A stretch of DNA of 64,000 nucleotides from Bacteriovoracaceae bacterium UBA6261 (GTDB taxonomy: Bacteria; Bdellovibrionota; Bacteriovoracia; Bacteriovoracales; Bacteriovoracaceae), in contig DJVH01000015.1 of the NCBI GenBank assembly GCA_002440825.1, forward strand, positions 1 through 64,000, read 5' to 3'. Both the position numbers and the translations under genes were made by a program. Of this stretch, positions 24,889 to 34,080 are shown piece by piece (the stretch's first letter is position 1; each line of letters begins with the position of its first letter). The notes under the pieces are model-generated. The model did no database searches. It was not told the DNA's origin and was given only the letters and a program-made list of their open reading frames with translations.

Positions 24889-25895
24889 TTTGCTAGGGCC
24901 TCGTCAATTTCAGTATCTGCTTTGATTTCTTCGTGGAGATCTCTGATAGGTGCGGACTGCACTTCTTTTGTCAGGTCGATCGTATTTTCTTCAGGAACTG
25001 ACTGCTCAATTTGTGAAAGGGCCTTTTCAACTTTTACTTCTTCAATCGCAGGCTGAGTTTCTGTTTTTGCAGTGGCCGTTTTTCTTTGAACAGCTTTCGG
25101 TTGAACGTAGTTTGCCATGCCTTCTGATTTATAATACAGAGTGAATCCTGCGTAAATGACGTTAGGATTCTTGATGAGAGGCTTATTGTTTTCCCAGATT
25201 CTTTTCCATTTTTTAGGAGTCTGATAAACATTGTTTGAAATCACTCCAAGGGTCTCACCATTTTTAATCATGTAAGGAGTTCCTTCAGGGTTCCAGACAA
25301 ATTCTTTTTCAGGAGCGGCGTAGTTGATTTTCATTCCAGCGCGTAAAGCGGATCTCTTTTCGAAAATATCGCGGTTCATCGCTTTTAACTGTTTCCACAT
25401 TCCGATGTCGCCATAGATTTTAAAAGCGATTTGCATAAGCGTTTCGCCTTTTTGGACAGTGTAAGTCATCTTGTGACCGGCGTTTGGATTTTTTGTTTCC
25501 ACAACAGGAGCCTCTTCCTTAATTTCCGGAAGAGCTTCTTCTACTTTTACATCTTTTGCAGTTTCGTTTGCAGCAACTTCTTTAGCAGTCGTTGCCGTCG
25601 TGTTGCCGGAGAATTCAGCTTCGAGTGATTTTAAATCATCTTGGACTTCCGTTTGAGGAGCGGCATCTGCTGTATTGGAAGGAGCATCTGTGCCGTTTTT
25701 AAGATCGGTTTCTTTTGCACCTTCGTTCATTGAAGAAGCAAAAAGATCATCATGTGTTTCAGAAGCGCCTGTCGTTTCAGCAGCAGATGTTTTTGAATCT
25801 GTTGGTTGTTCCGGTGTTTTCCATTTTTCAATCAATCCACATGATGAAAGGATTAAAGAAAGAAGAAGAACCTTCAAAATATTTTGTCTGCTCAC
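24885..25895 (-). CDS. lipoprotein with two LysM domains
   Basis: 336 residues. The signal peptide ends in 'LSLILSSC' (lipobox LSSC), so the protein is lipid-anchored. A long Thr/Ala/Glu-rich linker (30-140) leads to LysM 1 ('YTVQKGETLMQIAFKIYG', with 'LRAGMKINY') and LysM 2 ('YMIKNGETLGVISNNVYQ', with 'IYAGFTLYY'), which bind peptidoglycan glycan chains. The start is GTG behind AAGGAG. It likely tethers the outer membrane to the wall or recruits wall enzymes. It is convergent with the FHA gene. Confidence 0.9.
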   Translation of the reverse strand: MSRQNILKVLLLSLILSSCGLIEKWKTPEQPTDSKTSAAETTGASETHDDLFASSMNEGAKETDLKNGTDAPSNTADAAPQTEVQDDLKSLEAEFSGNTTATTAKEVAANETAKDVKVEEALPEIKEEAPVVETKNPNAGHKMTYTVQKGETLMQIAFKIYGDIGMWKQLKAMNRDIFEKRSALRAGMKINYAAPEKEFVWNPEGTPYMIKNGETLGVISNNVYQTPKKWKRIWENNKPLIKNPNVIYAGFTLYYKSEGMANYVQPKAVQRKTATAKTETQPAIEEVKVEKALSQIEQSVPEENTIDLTKEVQSAPIRDLHEEIKADTEIDEALAN

Positions 25896-25983
25896 GCAAA
25901 ACTCCTTATAGGCAAATGCATTTGTGTCCTGCTTCTAGGATACGAAACTTATGCACAGATAAGGAGGGAGAGGCAAATTTTTC

Positions 25984-26874
25984 CTATTCTCTTTTGGCGA
26001 ATTTGCGGAATGAAACTTTCTGAGGTGAATACTCAATCACCAGCTCAAGAGGCTTGTGATCAGATCCCTGATAAAAACCTTCAACTTTAGCTTCGAGAAT
26101 GCGAAGATCCTCTGTGTAGAAGAAATGATCGAGTGGGCGACCGTTGAATCTCATGCGGTTGTCGGGAAAGAAGTTTGCTTCTTTCATTTTCATTTTCACG
26201 CACAGATCTTTCAGAGTGTTTAAGCGATCATCGTTCCAGGAATTGAAATCACCGGCAAAAACCATCGGCGCAGGTATGTCTTTGATGACCTCATAAATGC
26301 GTCCGATTTCTTTTTTAAACGACGGCACATCGACGAAATTAATTCCGTGAATATTCACGACGGTGAGTTTTTTATCAGTCGACCGAATCGGATACTGGGT
26401 AATAAGTGTGACTTTGGGAGAGTTTACAACCGGCTCAAGCGTCTGAGTGCGGATAAATCTTTCTGAGTCAGGTTGAACCTGAGTCGCCGTAGCTACACCG
26501 GTGCGGTAGAATTCTTTCCCCAGAAAAAAGGAAGTGGCGGTAGTGTAAATATTTAGAGGGAAAGCCGCAAAAACCTTCTCCATAAACGGATCGAGTTGCA
26601 TTTCCTGGGCTATAATTAAATCTTTTTTATAGGCGAGATCGGTAAAATCTGTAGCGAAAGTGCCATCCTGCCCTTTATGTAAATTCCAGACCAGGACATT
26701 CATTCTCTTCGGAAGTGAGGGCTGGCTGGCCGTTCCGACCGTCATCAAGACTTCGTTATCCTTAGGAACGGGGTGAGCGTAGCTGAAAGCTGCTTCAGTG
26801 GATTGAACTGAAAGTCCCGCGGAGAAAAGGACCGTGAGGGTTAAAGTCTTTGAAAGTTGAGAGAAGGTTTTCAT
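25984..26874 (-). CDS. secreted endonuclease/exonuclease/phosphatase (EEP) family protein
   Basis: 296 residues with an N-terminal signal peptide (hydrophobic 'LTLTVLFSAGLSVQS'). EEP marks: 'NVLVWNLHKGQDG' (Asn), 'LIIAQEMQ' (Glu metal ligand), 'FAGDFNSWNDDRL' (DxN) and the C-terminal 'GSDHKPLELVIEY' (SDH). So it should be a metal-dependent phosphodiesterase or nuclease acting outside the cytoplasm; DNA, RNA or phospholipid substrates are all possible. Diverges from rlmN. Confidence 0.88.
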   Translation of the reverse strand: MKTFSQLSKTLTLTVLFSAGLSVQSTEAAFSYAHPVPKDNEVLMTVGTASQPSLPKRMNVLVWNLHKGQDGTFATDFTDLAYKKDLIIAQEMQLDPFMEKVFAAFPLNIYTTATSFFLGKEFYRTGVATATQVQPDSERFIRTQTLEPVVNSPKVTLITQYPIRSTDKKLTVVNIHGINFVDVPSFKKEIGRIYEVIKDIPAPMVFAGDFNSWNDDRLNTLKDLCVKMKMKEANFFPDNRMRFNGRPLDHFFYTEDLRILEAKVEGFYQGSDHKPLELVIEYSPQKVSFRKFAKRE

Positions 26875-26931
26875 TCTTAAGCATCCTGTTTAAAAAAGGT
26901 CTATTTAAAATCGTACCGAAGTGTTTTTAGT

Positions 26932-26946
26932 TTGTAAAAATTACTT
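26932..26946. promoter_or_regulatory. GTAA-N3-TTAC palindrome upstream of rlmN
   Basis: The string TTGTAAAAATTAC here recurs exactly at 51943-51955 upstream of the L,D-transpeptidase. The core GTAA-AAA-TTAC is a perfect inverted repeat. It may be an operator or simply a TTGTAA-type -35 element. Confidence 0.35.
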
Positions 26947-26986
26947 TACGTCGCCATTACAAGCGAAGTTTGCTATAAATGCCCCT

Positions 26987-28135
26987 ATGACAAATTCATC
27001 GGACCAAACAGTGGCTATGACTGCAAAGCAGCCAAGAAAAAAATCTCTTTATTCCTTCACCTTGAGTGAATTGCGCGACTATCTTGCAGAGCGCGGCTTT
27101 GCCAAATTTGCGGCAGATCAAATCTACCAGTGGATGTACAAAATTCAGGAACGCGACATCAATAACTGGACCAATGTTTCAAAAAAAATCAAAGAAGATT
27201 TCATAACAAATCTCGATCTGGATCTTCCAAAAATTATCTGGAATGGCCTTTCAAAGGACGGCACCAGAAAATTTCTGGTCAAGATGCACGATGAGCAGAC
27301 GGTAGAAGCCGTAGCAATTCCTGCTCGCGACAGACTCACGCTTTGTCTTTCATCTCAGGTGGGATGTGCTATCGGATGTACATTCTGTCACACAGGAACG
27401 ATGGGACTTAAGCGCCACTTGTTGCCAGACGAAATCGTAGGGCAGTTCATGGCGATTCAATACTGGCTTAAAGAAAATGCCAGTGAAGAAGAAAGACTGA
27501 CAAATATTGTCTATATGGGACAAGGGGAACCTCTCCACAATTATGACAACGTCAGAACCAGTGCCATCATTTTTATGGAAGATAAAGGCCTCGGTCTGTC
27601 TCAAAGAAAGATCACACTTTCGACTTCGGGTCTTGTTCCTCAGATTGAAAAAATGTGGGATTTTCCGCCGGTCAATATCGCCATTTCACTTCACGCAGCT
27701 CACAACAATATTCGCACTGAACTCATGCCGATCAACAAAGCTTACGATCTTGAAAGACTTTTTACGGCCATCAGAAAAGTGCCGCTGAAAGCTTATAGAA
27801 GAATTACCTACGAATACATTTTGATCGCTGATTTAAATGATCGCCCTGAAGACATTCAAGGACTCGTCGATCTTCTTGAAAAAGACAAATCTAAGATCAA
27901 TTTGATCCCTTACAATGATTTTCCTGGTTCTAAATTCAAGCGCCCGAGTAATTCGAAAGTTATCTGGTTTCAAGAAGAACTTTTGAAAAGAGGGTACGTT
28001 TGTACGACAAGAACCACAAAGGGCCAGGATATCCTGGCCGCTTGCGGTCAATTAAAAAGCGAGTATGAAAAACTTAATTTGTGGGATCGAGCAGAGTCCG
28101 AGCTCTCAAAACGAATTGAGTCGCTTAGTAACTAG
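26987..28135 (+). CDS. rlmN: 23S rRNA A2503 / tRNA A37 C2-methyltransferase
   Basis: About 382 residues, a radical-SAM enzyme that methylates C2 of adenine 2503 in 23S rRNA. The 4Fe-4S motif is C127-x3-C131-x2-C134 ('GCAIGCTFCHTG'). The substrate-cross-linking Cys is C353 ('LAACGQLK'), and 'MGQGEPLHNYDNV' and 'ISLHAAHNNIR' match the family. The start is uncertain: ATG 26987 lacks a good RBS and ATG 27017 is equally possible; the frame upstream to 26921 is probably untranslated. It overlaps the end of the small secreted-protein gene on the other strand by 11 nt. Confidence 0.95.
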   Translation: MTNSSDQTVAMTAKQPRKKSLYSFTLSELRDYLAERGFAKFAADQIYQWMYKIQERDINNWTNVSKKIKEDFITNLDLDLPKIIWNGLSKDGTRKFLVKMHDEQTVEAVAIPARDRLTLCLSSQVGCAIGCTFCHTGTMGLKRHLLPDEIVGQFMAIQYWLKENASEEERLTNIVYMGQGEPLHNYDNVRTSAIIFMEDKGLGLSQRKITLSTSGLVPQIEKMWDFPPVNIAISLHAAHNNIRTELMPINKAYDLERLFTAIRKVPLKAYRRITYEYILIADLNDRPEDIQGLVDLLEKDKSKINLIPYNDFPGSKFKRPSNSKVIWFQEELLKRGYVCTTRTTKGQDILAACGQLKSEYEKLNLWDRAESELSKRIESLSN

Positions 28136-28397
28136 TTGCTGCTCTACCTTTAGAATAAGTCCATGGTTGCGGTTCAGCCTGTTCAGCTTTTTCCTCTTCC
28201 ACTTTCTTTTTTTCTTTCGCTACAACTGATGAAGGTTCACGGTCTGTTTCTTCTTCAGAAGCAATTCCGCGGTCTGTTTTCACAGCTCCTTCCACTTTGT
28301 AATCTTCATTAAACTCAGGGGCTTTATAGTCTGTAGCAAAAGCTCCAGCACAAACACCCAGAGAGAGAGCGATGAGAGAGATTGTTTTAATTTTCAT
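28125..28397 (-). CDS. small secreted charged protein
   Basis: 90 residues: signal peptide 'MKIKTISLIALSLGVCAG' with likely cleavage after AFA, then a highly charged, Glu/Lys-rich and probably disordered mature chain. A strong RBS (TAAGGAG) precedes the ATG. No domain recognised. Its leader carries an inverted repeat (28413-28442). Periplasmic location is predicted; role unknown. Confidence 0.75.
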   Translation of the reverse strand: MKIKTISLIALSLGVCAGAFATDYKAPEFNEDYKVEGAVKTDRGIASEEETDREPSSVVAKEKKKVEEEKAEQAEPQPWTYSKGRAATSY

Positions 28398-28412
28398 AGT
28401 TTCACTCCTTAC

Positions 28413-28442
28413 CCGATCCTATCGGTACTTTCTCCGGATCGG
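28413..28442. promoter_or_regulatory. inverted repeat in leader of small secreted-protein gene
   Basis: CCGATCC (28413-28419) and GGATCGG (28436-28442) form a perfect 7-bp inverted repeat 16 bases apart, just upstream of the RBS of the minus-strand gene and in the divergent region with sppA. On the minus strand it is followed by no T-run, so an operator or leader hairpin is more likely than a terminator. Confidence 0.4.
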
Positions 28443-28564
28443 TTTAATGTCAAAAAAACTTGAGTGTCCGGGTCGGGTTTTTAAAGATTGTTTACGGAAG
28501 CCCGTATTTTTGAGACTATAGAGAGGATTAAATTCTCAAGGTTATTTCAAAAAATGGAGTTTTT

Positions 28565-29479
28565 GTGACCTCTTCAAAAAATAGCAAGGCCTTATTTGGT
28601 GTCTTTGCGATGGTTTTCGTTTTCTTCGTCATCCTGGTACTGTTTGCAACTTATACAATGAATGCATTCAATGACACTTCTGAACTGGAAAGAAAATCTA
28701 ATCGTGCTCATATCGCCGTCATAGAAATCGAAGGCGTAATTATGGATGCCAAAGATACAATTGATCTTCTACAGGCCGCTGAAGACGACAAACAGATTGA
28801 AGCTATAATTCTTAGAGTGAATTCACCTGGCGGCTCTGTTGGTCCGACTCAGGAAATTTATGAAGAAGTCCAGCGCATTGATAAAAAGAAACCTATCTTT
28901 GCTTCTTTCGGAGCGATCGCGGCCAGCGGCGGATACTATGTCGGAGCTGCTACAAGAAAAATCTGGGCCAGCCCGGGGACACTTACAGGCTCTATCGGCG
29001 TCATCATGGAGTTCATGGATCTTTCAAAGTTGTATGAATTTGCCAAAGTGTCTCCTCAGACAGTGAAGGCCGGTCGTTATAAAGATGCGGGAAACCCTGC
29101 ACGCGCATTGACTCCTGAAGAGCAGGACATGATGAACAAACTGATTGCAGGAGTTCATCAGCAATTTATCGGCGACATCATGAAGAGAAGAGCGGATAAA
29201 ATCAAAGGTGATATTAAGGAACTTGCTCAAGGGCAAATTTTTTCAGGCGAAGGCGCAAAAGAAGCGGGGCTTGTTGATGAGATGGGAAGTTTGTGGACCG
29301 CTGGTCGCGCTATTCACAAAGACCTTAAACTCAAAGATGAATTTGCTCTGAAATTTATGAAAAAGAAAAAAGTTTTGGGACTGTTTGATCTCATGGGATC
29401 ACTCGAAGAGGGCATCTCGAAATTAAATATTAATAACCTTGTCCATAGCGATAAGGCTCCTCTTCTTATGTTTAAATAA
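28565..29479 (+). CDS. sppA: signal peptide peptidase SppA, short form
   Basis: 304 residues with one N-terminal membrane helix ('FAMVFVFFVILVLFATYT'). S49-family fold: 'ILRVNSPGGSVGP', the catalytic Ser in 'AASGGYYVGAA' and the general-base Lys in 'AGRYKDAGNP' are present. It degrades released signal peptides in the membrane. The start is GTG with TGGAG about 5 nt upstream. Its stop codon shares one base with the lapB start, so the two are coupled. Confidence 0.94.
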   Translation: MTSSKNSKALFGVFAMVFVFFVILVLFATYTMNAFNDTSELERKSNRAHIAVIEIEGVIMDAKDTIDLLQAAEDDKQIEAIILRVNSPGGSVGPTQEIYEEVQRIDKKKPIFASFGAIAASGGYYVGAATRKIWASPGTLTGSIGVIMEFMDLSKLYEFAKVSPQTVKAGRYKDAGNPARALTPEEQDMMNKLIAGVHQQFIGDIMKRRADKIKGDIKELAQGQIFSGEGAKEAGLVDEMGSLWTAGRAIHKDLKLKDEFALKFMKKKKVLGLFDLMGSLEEGISKLNINNLVHSDKAPLLMFK

Positions 29480-30723
29480 TGGAAATATACCTAAGCTCTT
29501 TCTCCAGCTTTTTGGCTGAACATTTACTTGGTGTCGTCGCCACGCTCATTACGCTGGTGCTTGTTTACCATTACCTCATCGAGAAAGAGACGGGCGCAAA
29601 ATTATCAAAGCGCTATCGCAATTCTATTTTCGAAGCACAGTCAAAAATCTTTTTGAATGCGACTCAATACCTCATTTCCGGAAATAAAGATCTCGCTATC
29701 AAGGAATTTCTTTCAGCCGTGGATATCAACCGCGAAACGATCGAAACGTATTTTGCCTTGGGTGGATTGTTTCGTTCGAATGGCGAAATTGAAAAGGCGA
29801 TTTCCATTCACCGATCGCTGATTGCGAGAGAAAATATTTCAGAGTCACACAGGCTGCGTGCTCTTAAAGAACTCGCTGTAGATTTTGACAAAGGCGGGTT
29901 TGTCGATAAGGCGATTGAAACTTATAAAGATGTTTTAAAAATCAACCGCGACCAATACGAAGTTATTCAGTCTTTATGTCGTATTTATGAAGACACTGAA
30001 GATTGGGATCAGGCGTACAACTACCGCATTATGCTTTCGAAAGTCGGACACCAGAATCAGGCGGAAACGATTTCACATATTCTCGTGCAAAAAGCCAAGC
30101 AGTATTTTGAAAAAGGCGAGTTCAAGAAATGTGAAGAGGATCTTGAAGATGCTTTCCGTTTTGCTCCGTCGGTTTCCGCAAAAATTCTTCGACTGAAGCT
30201 TTTTCTCGTCAGTGGCGATATGGAGCAGGCTAAATTTCTGTTGCTTGAAATTTTAAAAGAGCACCCGATGTATGCTTCTTTTATTTTTGTTTCAATTGAT
30301 GAAGATTTCAAAACAAGTAATGCCGAATTAAAGGAAACTTATAAGAGCCGCCTTGAAATCTTAAGAAAATACTTCCTGGAAATGAATGATAAAGACCTGG
30401 TCAATTCAGCTTCAGTTGTTCTTTCAAAAGTGCGGTTGTTAAAAGAATCAGGATTGACTCAAAATGCTTTCGATCTTTTAAAAGAATGGATGGACAACAA
30501 CAAACATTCTTCAGAAGTCATGAAAGTTGAATACATTAAATTATTGATAGAGCTTCAGAAAAAAGATGAAGCGCTGGTGCAGACAAAAGGTCTTCTGGAA
30601 AATCTTCATCAGACTCTGGCAAAGCATTATTGCCGCCAATGCGGTTATAATTCGGACAGTATTTTCTGGAGATGCCCTCAGTGCCATGAATGGGAAACTA
30701 TTCAGTTCAGATGGAAAGTTTAA
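29479..30723 (+). CDS. lapB: LapB/YciM-like TPR protein with rubredoxin-type zinc ribbon
   Basis: 414 residues: N-terminal membrane helix ('LLGVVATLITLVLVYHYL'), a run of TPR helices ('YFALGGLFRSNGEIEKAI', 'AIETYKDVLKINRDQYEV') and a C-terminal metal knuckle 'CRQCGYNSD' with 'CPQCHEWET'. This is the LapB layout; in E. coli LapB guides FtsH to LpxC and so limits LPS synthesis. It overlaps sppA by 1 nt and the next gene by 1 nt (TAATG). A predator with an LPS-type outer membrane would need the same control. Confidence 0.9.
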   Translation: MEIYLSSFSSFLAEHLLGVVATLITLVLVYHYLIEKETGAKLSKRYRNSIFEAQSKIFLNATQYLISGNKDLAIKEFLSAVDINRETIETYFALGGLFRSNGEIEKAISIHRSLIARENISESHRLRALKELAVDFDKGGFVDKAIETYKDVLKINRDQYEVIQSLCRIYEDTEDWDQAYNYRIMLSKVGHQNQAETISHILVQKAKQYFEKGEFKKCEEDLEDAFRFAPSVSAKILRLKLFLVSGDMEQAKFLLLEILKEHPMYASFIFVSIDEDFKTSNAELKETYKSRLEILRKYFLEMNDKDLVNSASVVLSKVRLLKESGLTQNAFDLLKEWMDNNKHSSEVMKVEYIKLLIELQKKDEALVQTKGLLENLHQTLAKHYCRQCGYNSDSIFWRCPQCHEWETIQFRWKV

Positions 30724-31151
30724 TGAAAAGAATACTCTTCTTCACATTATGTCTGTTTTCCTACTCAGCCATTTCTGCGGATGCGGTGAAAAAGAGCATG
30801 ATAGGAGTAAAGTATTTCAGTGAGATGATGGGCAACGTTCATCAGAATCCGTCACGCTATTCCCAAGTGCTGACGACAATCAGCTGCAATCATCCGGTAA
30901 AGGTGATGAAAGAGGTTTCCAAAGACGGAAAAGAAATGATTTTTTTTGGAGAGAACAACTGGAATCTTGTCACGGTTGGTCCCTACGAAGGTTATGTCAT
31001 GTCGGATTATCTCAGTGACAAAAAGAATGAATGTTTCGAAGAGCAATATCCCAAATTTTTTGACGGCCTTAATCTTGATATCAATGATCTTTATTACTGG
31101 GCGAGACTGTATGATCAGTACGTTCAGGGGAAATCAAAGGTTCGCCAATGA
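30723..31151 (+). CDS. secreted SH3-like hypothetical protein
   Basis: 142 residues starting MKRILFFTLCLF, with a signal peptide cut near SAISA. ATG 30723 overlaps the lapB stop, a better start than the frame's first Met at 30690. The mature part has Cys pairs and a beta-rich outline ('HPVKVMKEVSKDGKEM', 'VGPYEGYVMSDYL') like bacterial SH3 domains; this is a resemblance, not a firm call. It overlaps the next gene by 4 nt and lies in the envelope operon. Confidence 0.78.
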   Translation: MKRILFFTLCLFSYSAISADAVKKSMIGVKYFSEMMGNVHQNPSRYSQVLTTISCNHPVKVMKEVSKDGKEMIFFGENNWNLVTVGPYEGYVMSDYLSDKKNECFEEQYPKFFDGLNLDINDLYYWARLYDQYVQGKSKVRQ

Positions 31152-32038
31152 TACCAGCAAAGTTTTTTCTCCTTATAAGTGCCATGCTTTTATTTACGGG
31201 AACACTTCTCGCAGAGAGCGGGCCTGAAAAAAAAGAGCAGGGTAAAGATCTGCTCGATTTCTCATCTATTAAAGACATCATAAAAAAAGATGGCCTCGAA
31301 GGTGAGTTAAAGAAAAAACAGGACGAAAAAAGAAAATATCTCGATGCTCAAAAATTAAAAGAAATGAGACGCTTTAATGTTCCTACACAGGATGTCTTCT
31401 GGAGCTTCTTTTCCGAGTTATGGCTTGTAAAAAATGCCACTTCCTTAAAATGGGATATTCACAAGCCGGATTTTGAGCTGGAAAAAGCCTTTACTGCTTT
31501 TCTTGAATCACAAGGGCATTTTGAAAAGAAAATCAAAATTCTTCTGATGGATTCTACAGAAATAGTCCATGCGGCCCTGCCGAGCAATGATAATGAATAT
31601 ATTTTTATTCTGTCGCTACCTTTCATCCGCACTATGGATTTGTCTAAAGTCGAGATTTCTCTGATTCTCTTTGAAGATTTTGTCCGCATCCGCAAAGGCT
31701 ATTTTAAAAATTATGTTCTGGATAAAGAGCTGGAAAATTTTCTGGGCTCCAATTTCAACGGCAAGCCCTTTGATAAAAAGCTGATAGATTCTCACCTGAA
31801 AAAATACAGCACACTTTTATTTGAGAAAGGGTTCACTTTTCAGGAACAATTTGAGACGACCAAAGAGATCGACGTTTTGTTAAAGAACGACCTGAAGATG
31901 TGGAATACCTATCTGACATTGCTGGAGAAAATTGATAATTTGACGAAATCAAACGCGCTTTATAAAAAGTACAATCAAATTTATCCATCGCCTGAGCTGC
32001 AGCTCAACTGGCTTAAACCAAAAAAGTCTGAACTTTAA
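31148..32038 (+). CDS. secreted hypothetical protein of the sppA-tol operon
   Basis: 296 residues with signal peptide 'MIPAKFFLLISAMLLF' and likely cleavage near LLA-ES. The mature chain is charged and helical at first, then mixed. No recognised domain or catalytic motif. It is coupled by 4 nt to the gene before and abuts the membrane protein after it with no spacer, so it is probably a periplasmic partner of that protein. Confidence 0.78.
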   Translation: MIPAKFFLLISAMLLFTGTLLAESGPEKKEQGKDLLDFSSIKDIIKKDGLEGELKKKQDEKRKYLDAQKLKEMRRFNVPTQDVFWSFFSELWLVKNATSLKWDIHKPDFELEKAFTAFLESQGHFEKKIKILLMDSTEIVHAALPSNDNEYIFILSLPFIRTMDLSKVEISLILFEDFVRIRKGYFKNYVLDKELENFLGSNFNGKPFDKKLIDSHLKKYSTLLFEKGFTFQEQFETTKEIDVLLKNDLKMWNTYLTLLEKIDNLTKSNALYKKYNQIYPSPELQLNWLKPKKSEL

Positions 32039-32899
32039 ATGGAATTGAGAAGAAAACTACATGCCGTGACCGAATTCTTCGCGTCTCCGCTTGGATCGCA
32101 GATCAAGTACTATGCGCTGTTTTATTTCGTGCTGTGGAGCTTTCATCTCGTTTTGATTTCTCTCATTTCTTATTTTCATCTTCTTCTCAATCATAACATC
32201 CGCACTATCGGTGACTGGATCGGTGACCGGGGATGGTTTCTTATTATTCTTTCGAAAGTTCTCATTTTCTATCTGGCCTTGCAGTTTATTCGCCTGAAGA
32301 GCAATAAGATCACACTGGTTCGCAGTTATTTCCGCAACAGTATTCAACTTCCCAGAAAAGAAATTTTTGTCGCTTTGTTTTTTCTTCTCATTGGTCTGAT
32401 GGGACTAGGAAAGATGATGTTGAATAATACATTGATTTTCGAATTGCATCGCATGCTTTTGTCTGCTGTTGGTACCATCATTTTTTTCTCAGTCGACTAC
32501 GCCATGCTGGTAATATTGGAAATTTTCTTTCCGCTCAGATCTTCCCATGATGAAAAGCGGAAACTGTTTCTTTTTCCACTGCTCTTTTATTGGTTTACAT
32601 ACGCGACTTTTATTTATGAACAGACAGTCAGCATGAAACTTTATGCGTACTTTTTTCTTTTGCTTTACCTGGGCGAGTGGAGAAGACGCAACTGGACTCT
32701 TCCATTGCTGTTTCTTCTGGCCTTCATGGTTCCAAGCTATACCATCTTTGGACTAGATCCCGTCTGGAGTTCAAATTACACCATTCTTGCCATGGATAAG
32801 AGCATTTCCAGTTTTTCTATTTTTATTCTGATCGGCTTTGCCGTTTATTATCTCAACCGCAGTATCCGTAAAAATCCAGAGTATATTTATCGGGATTAA
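32039..32899 (+). CDS. polytopic membrane protein of unknown function
   Basis: 286 residues with about seven hydrophobic segments (for example 'YALFYFVLWSFHLVLI', 'FVALFFLLIGLMGLG', 'FFLLLYLGEW'). No transporter or enzyme motif recognised. It starts directly after the previous stop and precedes tolQ by 66 nt, which may hold a secondary promoter. Probably an envelope component specific to this lineage. Confidence 0.78.
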   Translation: MELRRKLHAVTEFFASPLGSQIKYYALFYFVLWSFHLVLISLISYFHLLLNHNIRTIGDWIGDRGWFLIILSKVLIFYLALQFIRLKSNKITLVRSYFRNSIQLPRKEIFVALFFLLIGLMGLGKMMLNNTLIFELHRMLLSAVGTIIFFSVDYAMLVILEIFFPLRSSHDEKRKLFLFPLLFYWFTYATFIYEQTVSMKLYAYFFLLLYLGEWRRRNWTLPLLFLLAFMVPSYTIFGLDPVWSSNYTILAMDKSISSFSIFILIGFAVYYLNRSIRKNPEYIYRD

Positions 32900-32965
32900 A
32901 AGTGCTTAATAATTCCTGAAAGATTGTCTATGATGAGAGGGAATCAATTTTTTTAGGAGTATTGC

Positions 32966-33661
32966 GTGCAATCTGGAAACCTGGATATCTTAAGAATCAT
33001 TTTACACTCTGGCTTTGTCGTTAAAATCGTTCTCGGTCTTTTGATCGCGTGTTCAGTTTTTTCTTGGGCCATTATTTTAAAGAAAAGAAAACTCTTCAAG
33101 GAAGTTGAAGAAAACAATGAACGCTTTTATGAAATTTATAAAACATCAGAAAATTTAAAAGATGTTTTGCTCAAAAGCGAAATGCTTCCGTTCTCTCCTT
33201 ACAAATCTCTGTTCACCAACGGCTACGCTGAATTAATGAAAATCAGAGAAGCCTATACAGGTCAGCATAAAAGTGGTCTTGCCTTTCACTTTCAGAACTT
33301 TGGCCTTGGCATTTTAGAGCGCGGACTTAAAAAAGGTGTGAATGAAACGAATGCAGAGCTTGGCGGACTTCTTTCAACACTGGCTTCGATTGGTTCTGTC
33401 GCGCCGTTCATTGGTCTTTTCGGAACAGTCTGGGGCATCATCGATGCTTTCTCCGGGCTTGCCGGCGGTGGCGGTTCCATTGATGCTGTAGCGCCAGGTA
33501 TTGCGGAAGCACTTGTTGCGACAGCTGTAGGTCTTGCAGCTGCGATTCCGGCCGTCTGGTTTTACAATTACTTCAACAATCAATCTGATAAAATTAATAC
33601 TGATATGGAATCTTTCGGACAGGATTTCTTGAACGTCGTTGAACGTTCAGTTGTGGATTAG
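32966..33661 (+). CDS. tolQ: TolQ/ExbB-type proton channel subunit
   Basis: 231 residues with three membrane helices. The MotA/TolQ/ExbB core is clear: 'LLSTLASIGSVAPFIGLFG', 'TVWGIIDAF' and the final helices 'EALVATAVGLAAAIPAVWFYN'. With TolR it forms the proton-driven stator that energises TolA during outer-membrane constriction. Starts at GTG behind TAGGAG. tolR follows after 2 nt. The presence of TolB downstream favours Tol over Exb identity. Confidence 0.92.
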   Translation: MQSGNLDILRIILHSGFVVKIVLGLLIACSVFSWAIILKKRKLFKEVEENNERFYEIYKTSENLKDVLLKSEMLPFSPYKSLFTNGYAELMKIREAYTGQHKSGLAFHFQNFGLGILERGLKKGVNETNAELGGLLSTLASIGSVAPFIGLFGTVWGIIDAFSGLAGGGGSIDAVAPGIAEALVATAVGLAAAIPAVWFYNYFNNQSDKINTDMESFGQDFLNVVERSVVD

Positions 33662-33663
33662 CT

Positions 33664-34080
33664 ATGGCCTTCAATACTGGAAAAAAGAAAGGGGCGATAA
33701 GTGATATCAACGTCACACCATTGGTCGACGTCATGCTCGTTCTTTTGATTATTTTCATGGTAACGGCTCCATTAATGTTAAATGGAATCAAACTCGATCT
33801 TCCTAAAACAAAGGAAGTCAATCCGATTAACCTGAATGCCACCCAAGTTATTCTTTCTTTCAGCAAAAGCGAAGAATATTTCCTGGGTAAAGATAAAATC
33901 CTGAACAATGAAATCATTCCTGAAATTCAGAAGCAGTTTAAGAAAAATAATACGGATACACTTTTTCTCCGTGCTGATTTCAATCTGCCTTACGGAAAAG
34001 TGGCCAAGCTGATGTCATTTTTAAAACGTGGTGGAATCCATAAGATTTCACTCGTTACAGTGACGGAAGATAAAAACTAA
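33664..34080 (+). CDS. tolR: TolR/ExbD-type stator subunit
   Basis: 138 residues: one membrane helix beginning 'INVTPLVDVMLVLLIIFMV', whose Asp in 'PLVDVMLV' is the proton-carrying residue of the family, and a periplasmic domain. Normal length. It pairs with the TolQ-like protein; tolA starts at the next base after its stop. Confidence 0.93.
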   Translation: MAFNTGKKKGAISDINVTPLVDVMLVLLIIFMVTAPLMLNGIKLDLPKTKEVNPINLNATQVILSFSKSEEYFLGKDKILNNEIIPEIQKQFKKNNTDTLFLRADFNLPYGKVAKLMSFLKRGGIHKISLVTVTEDKN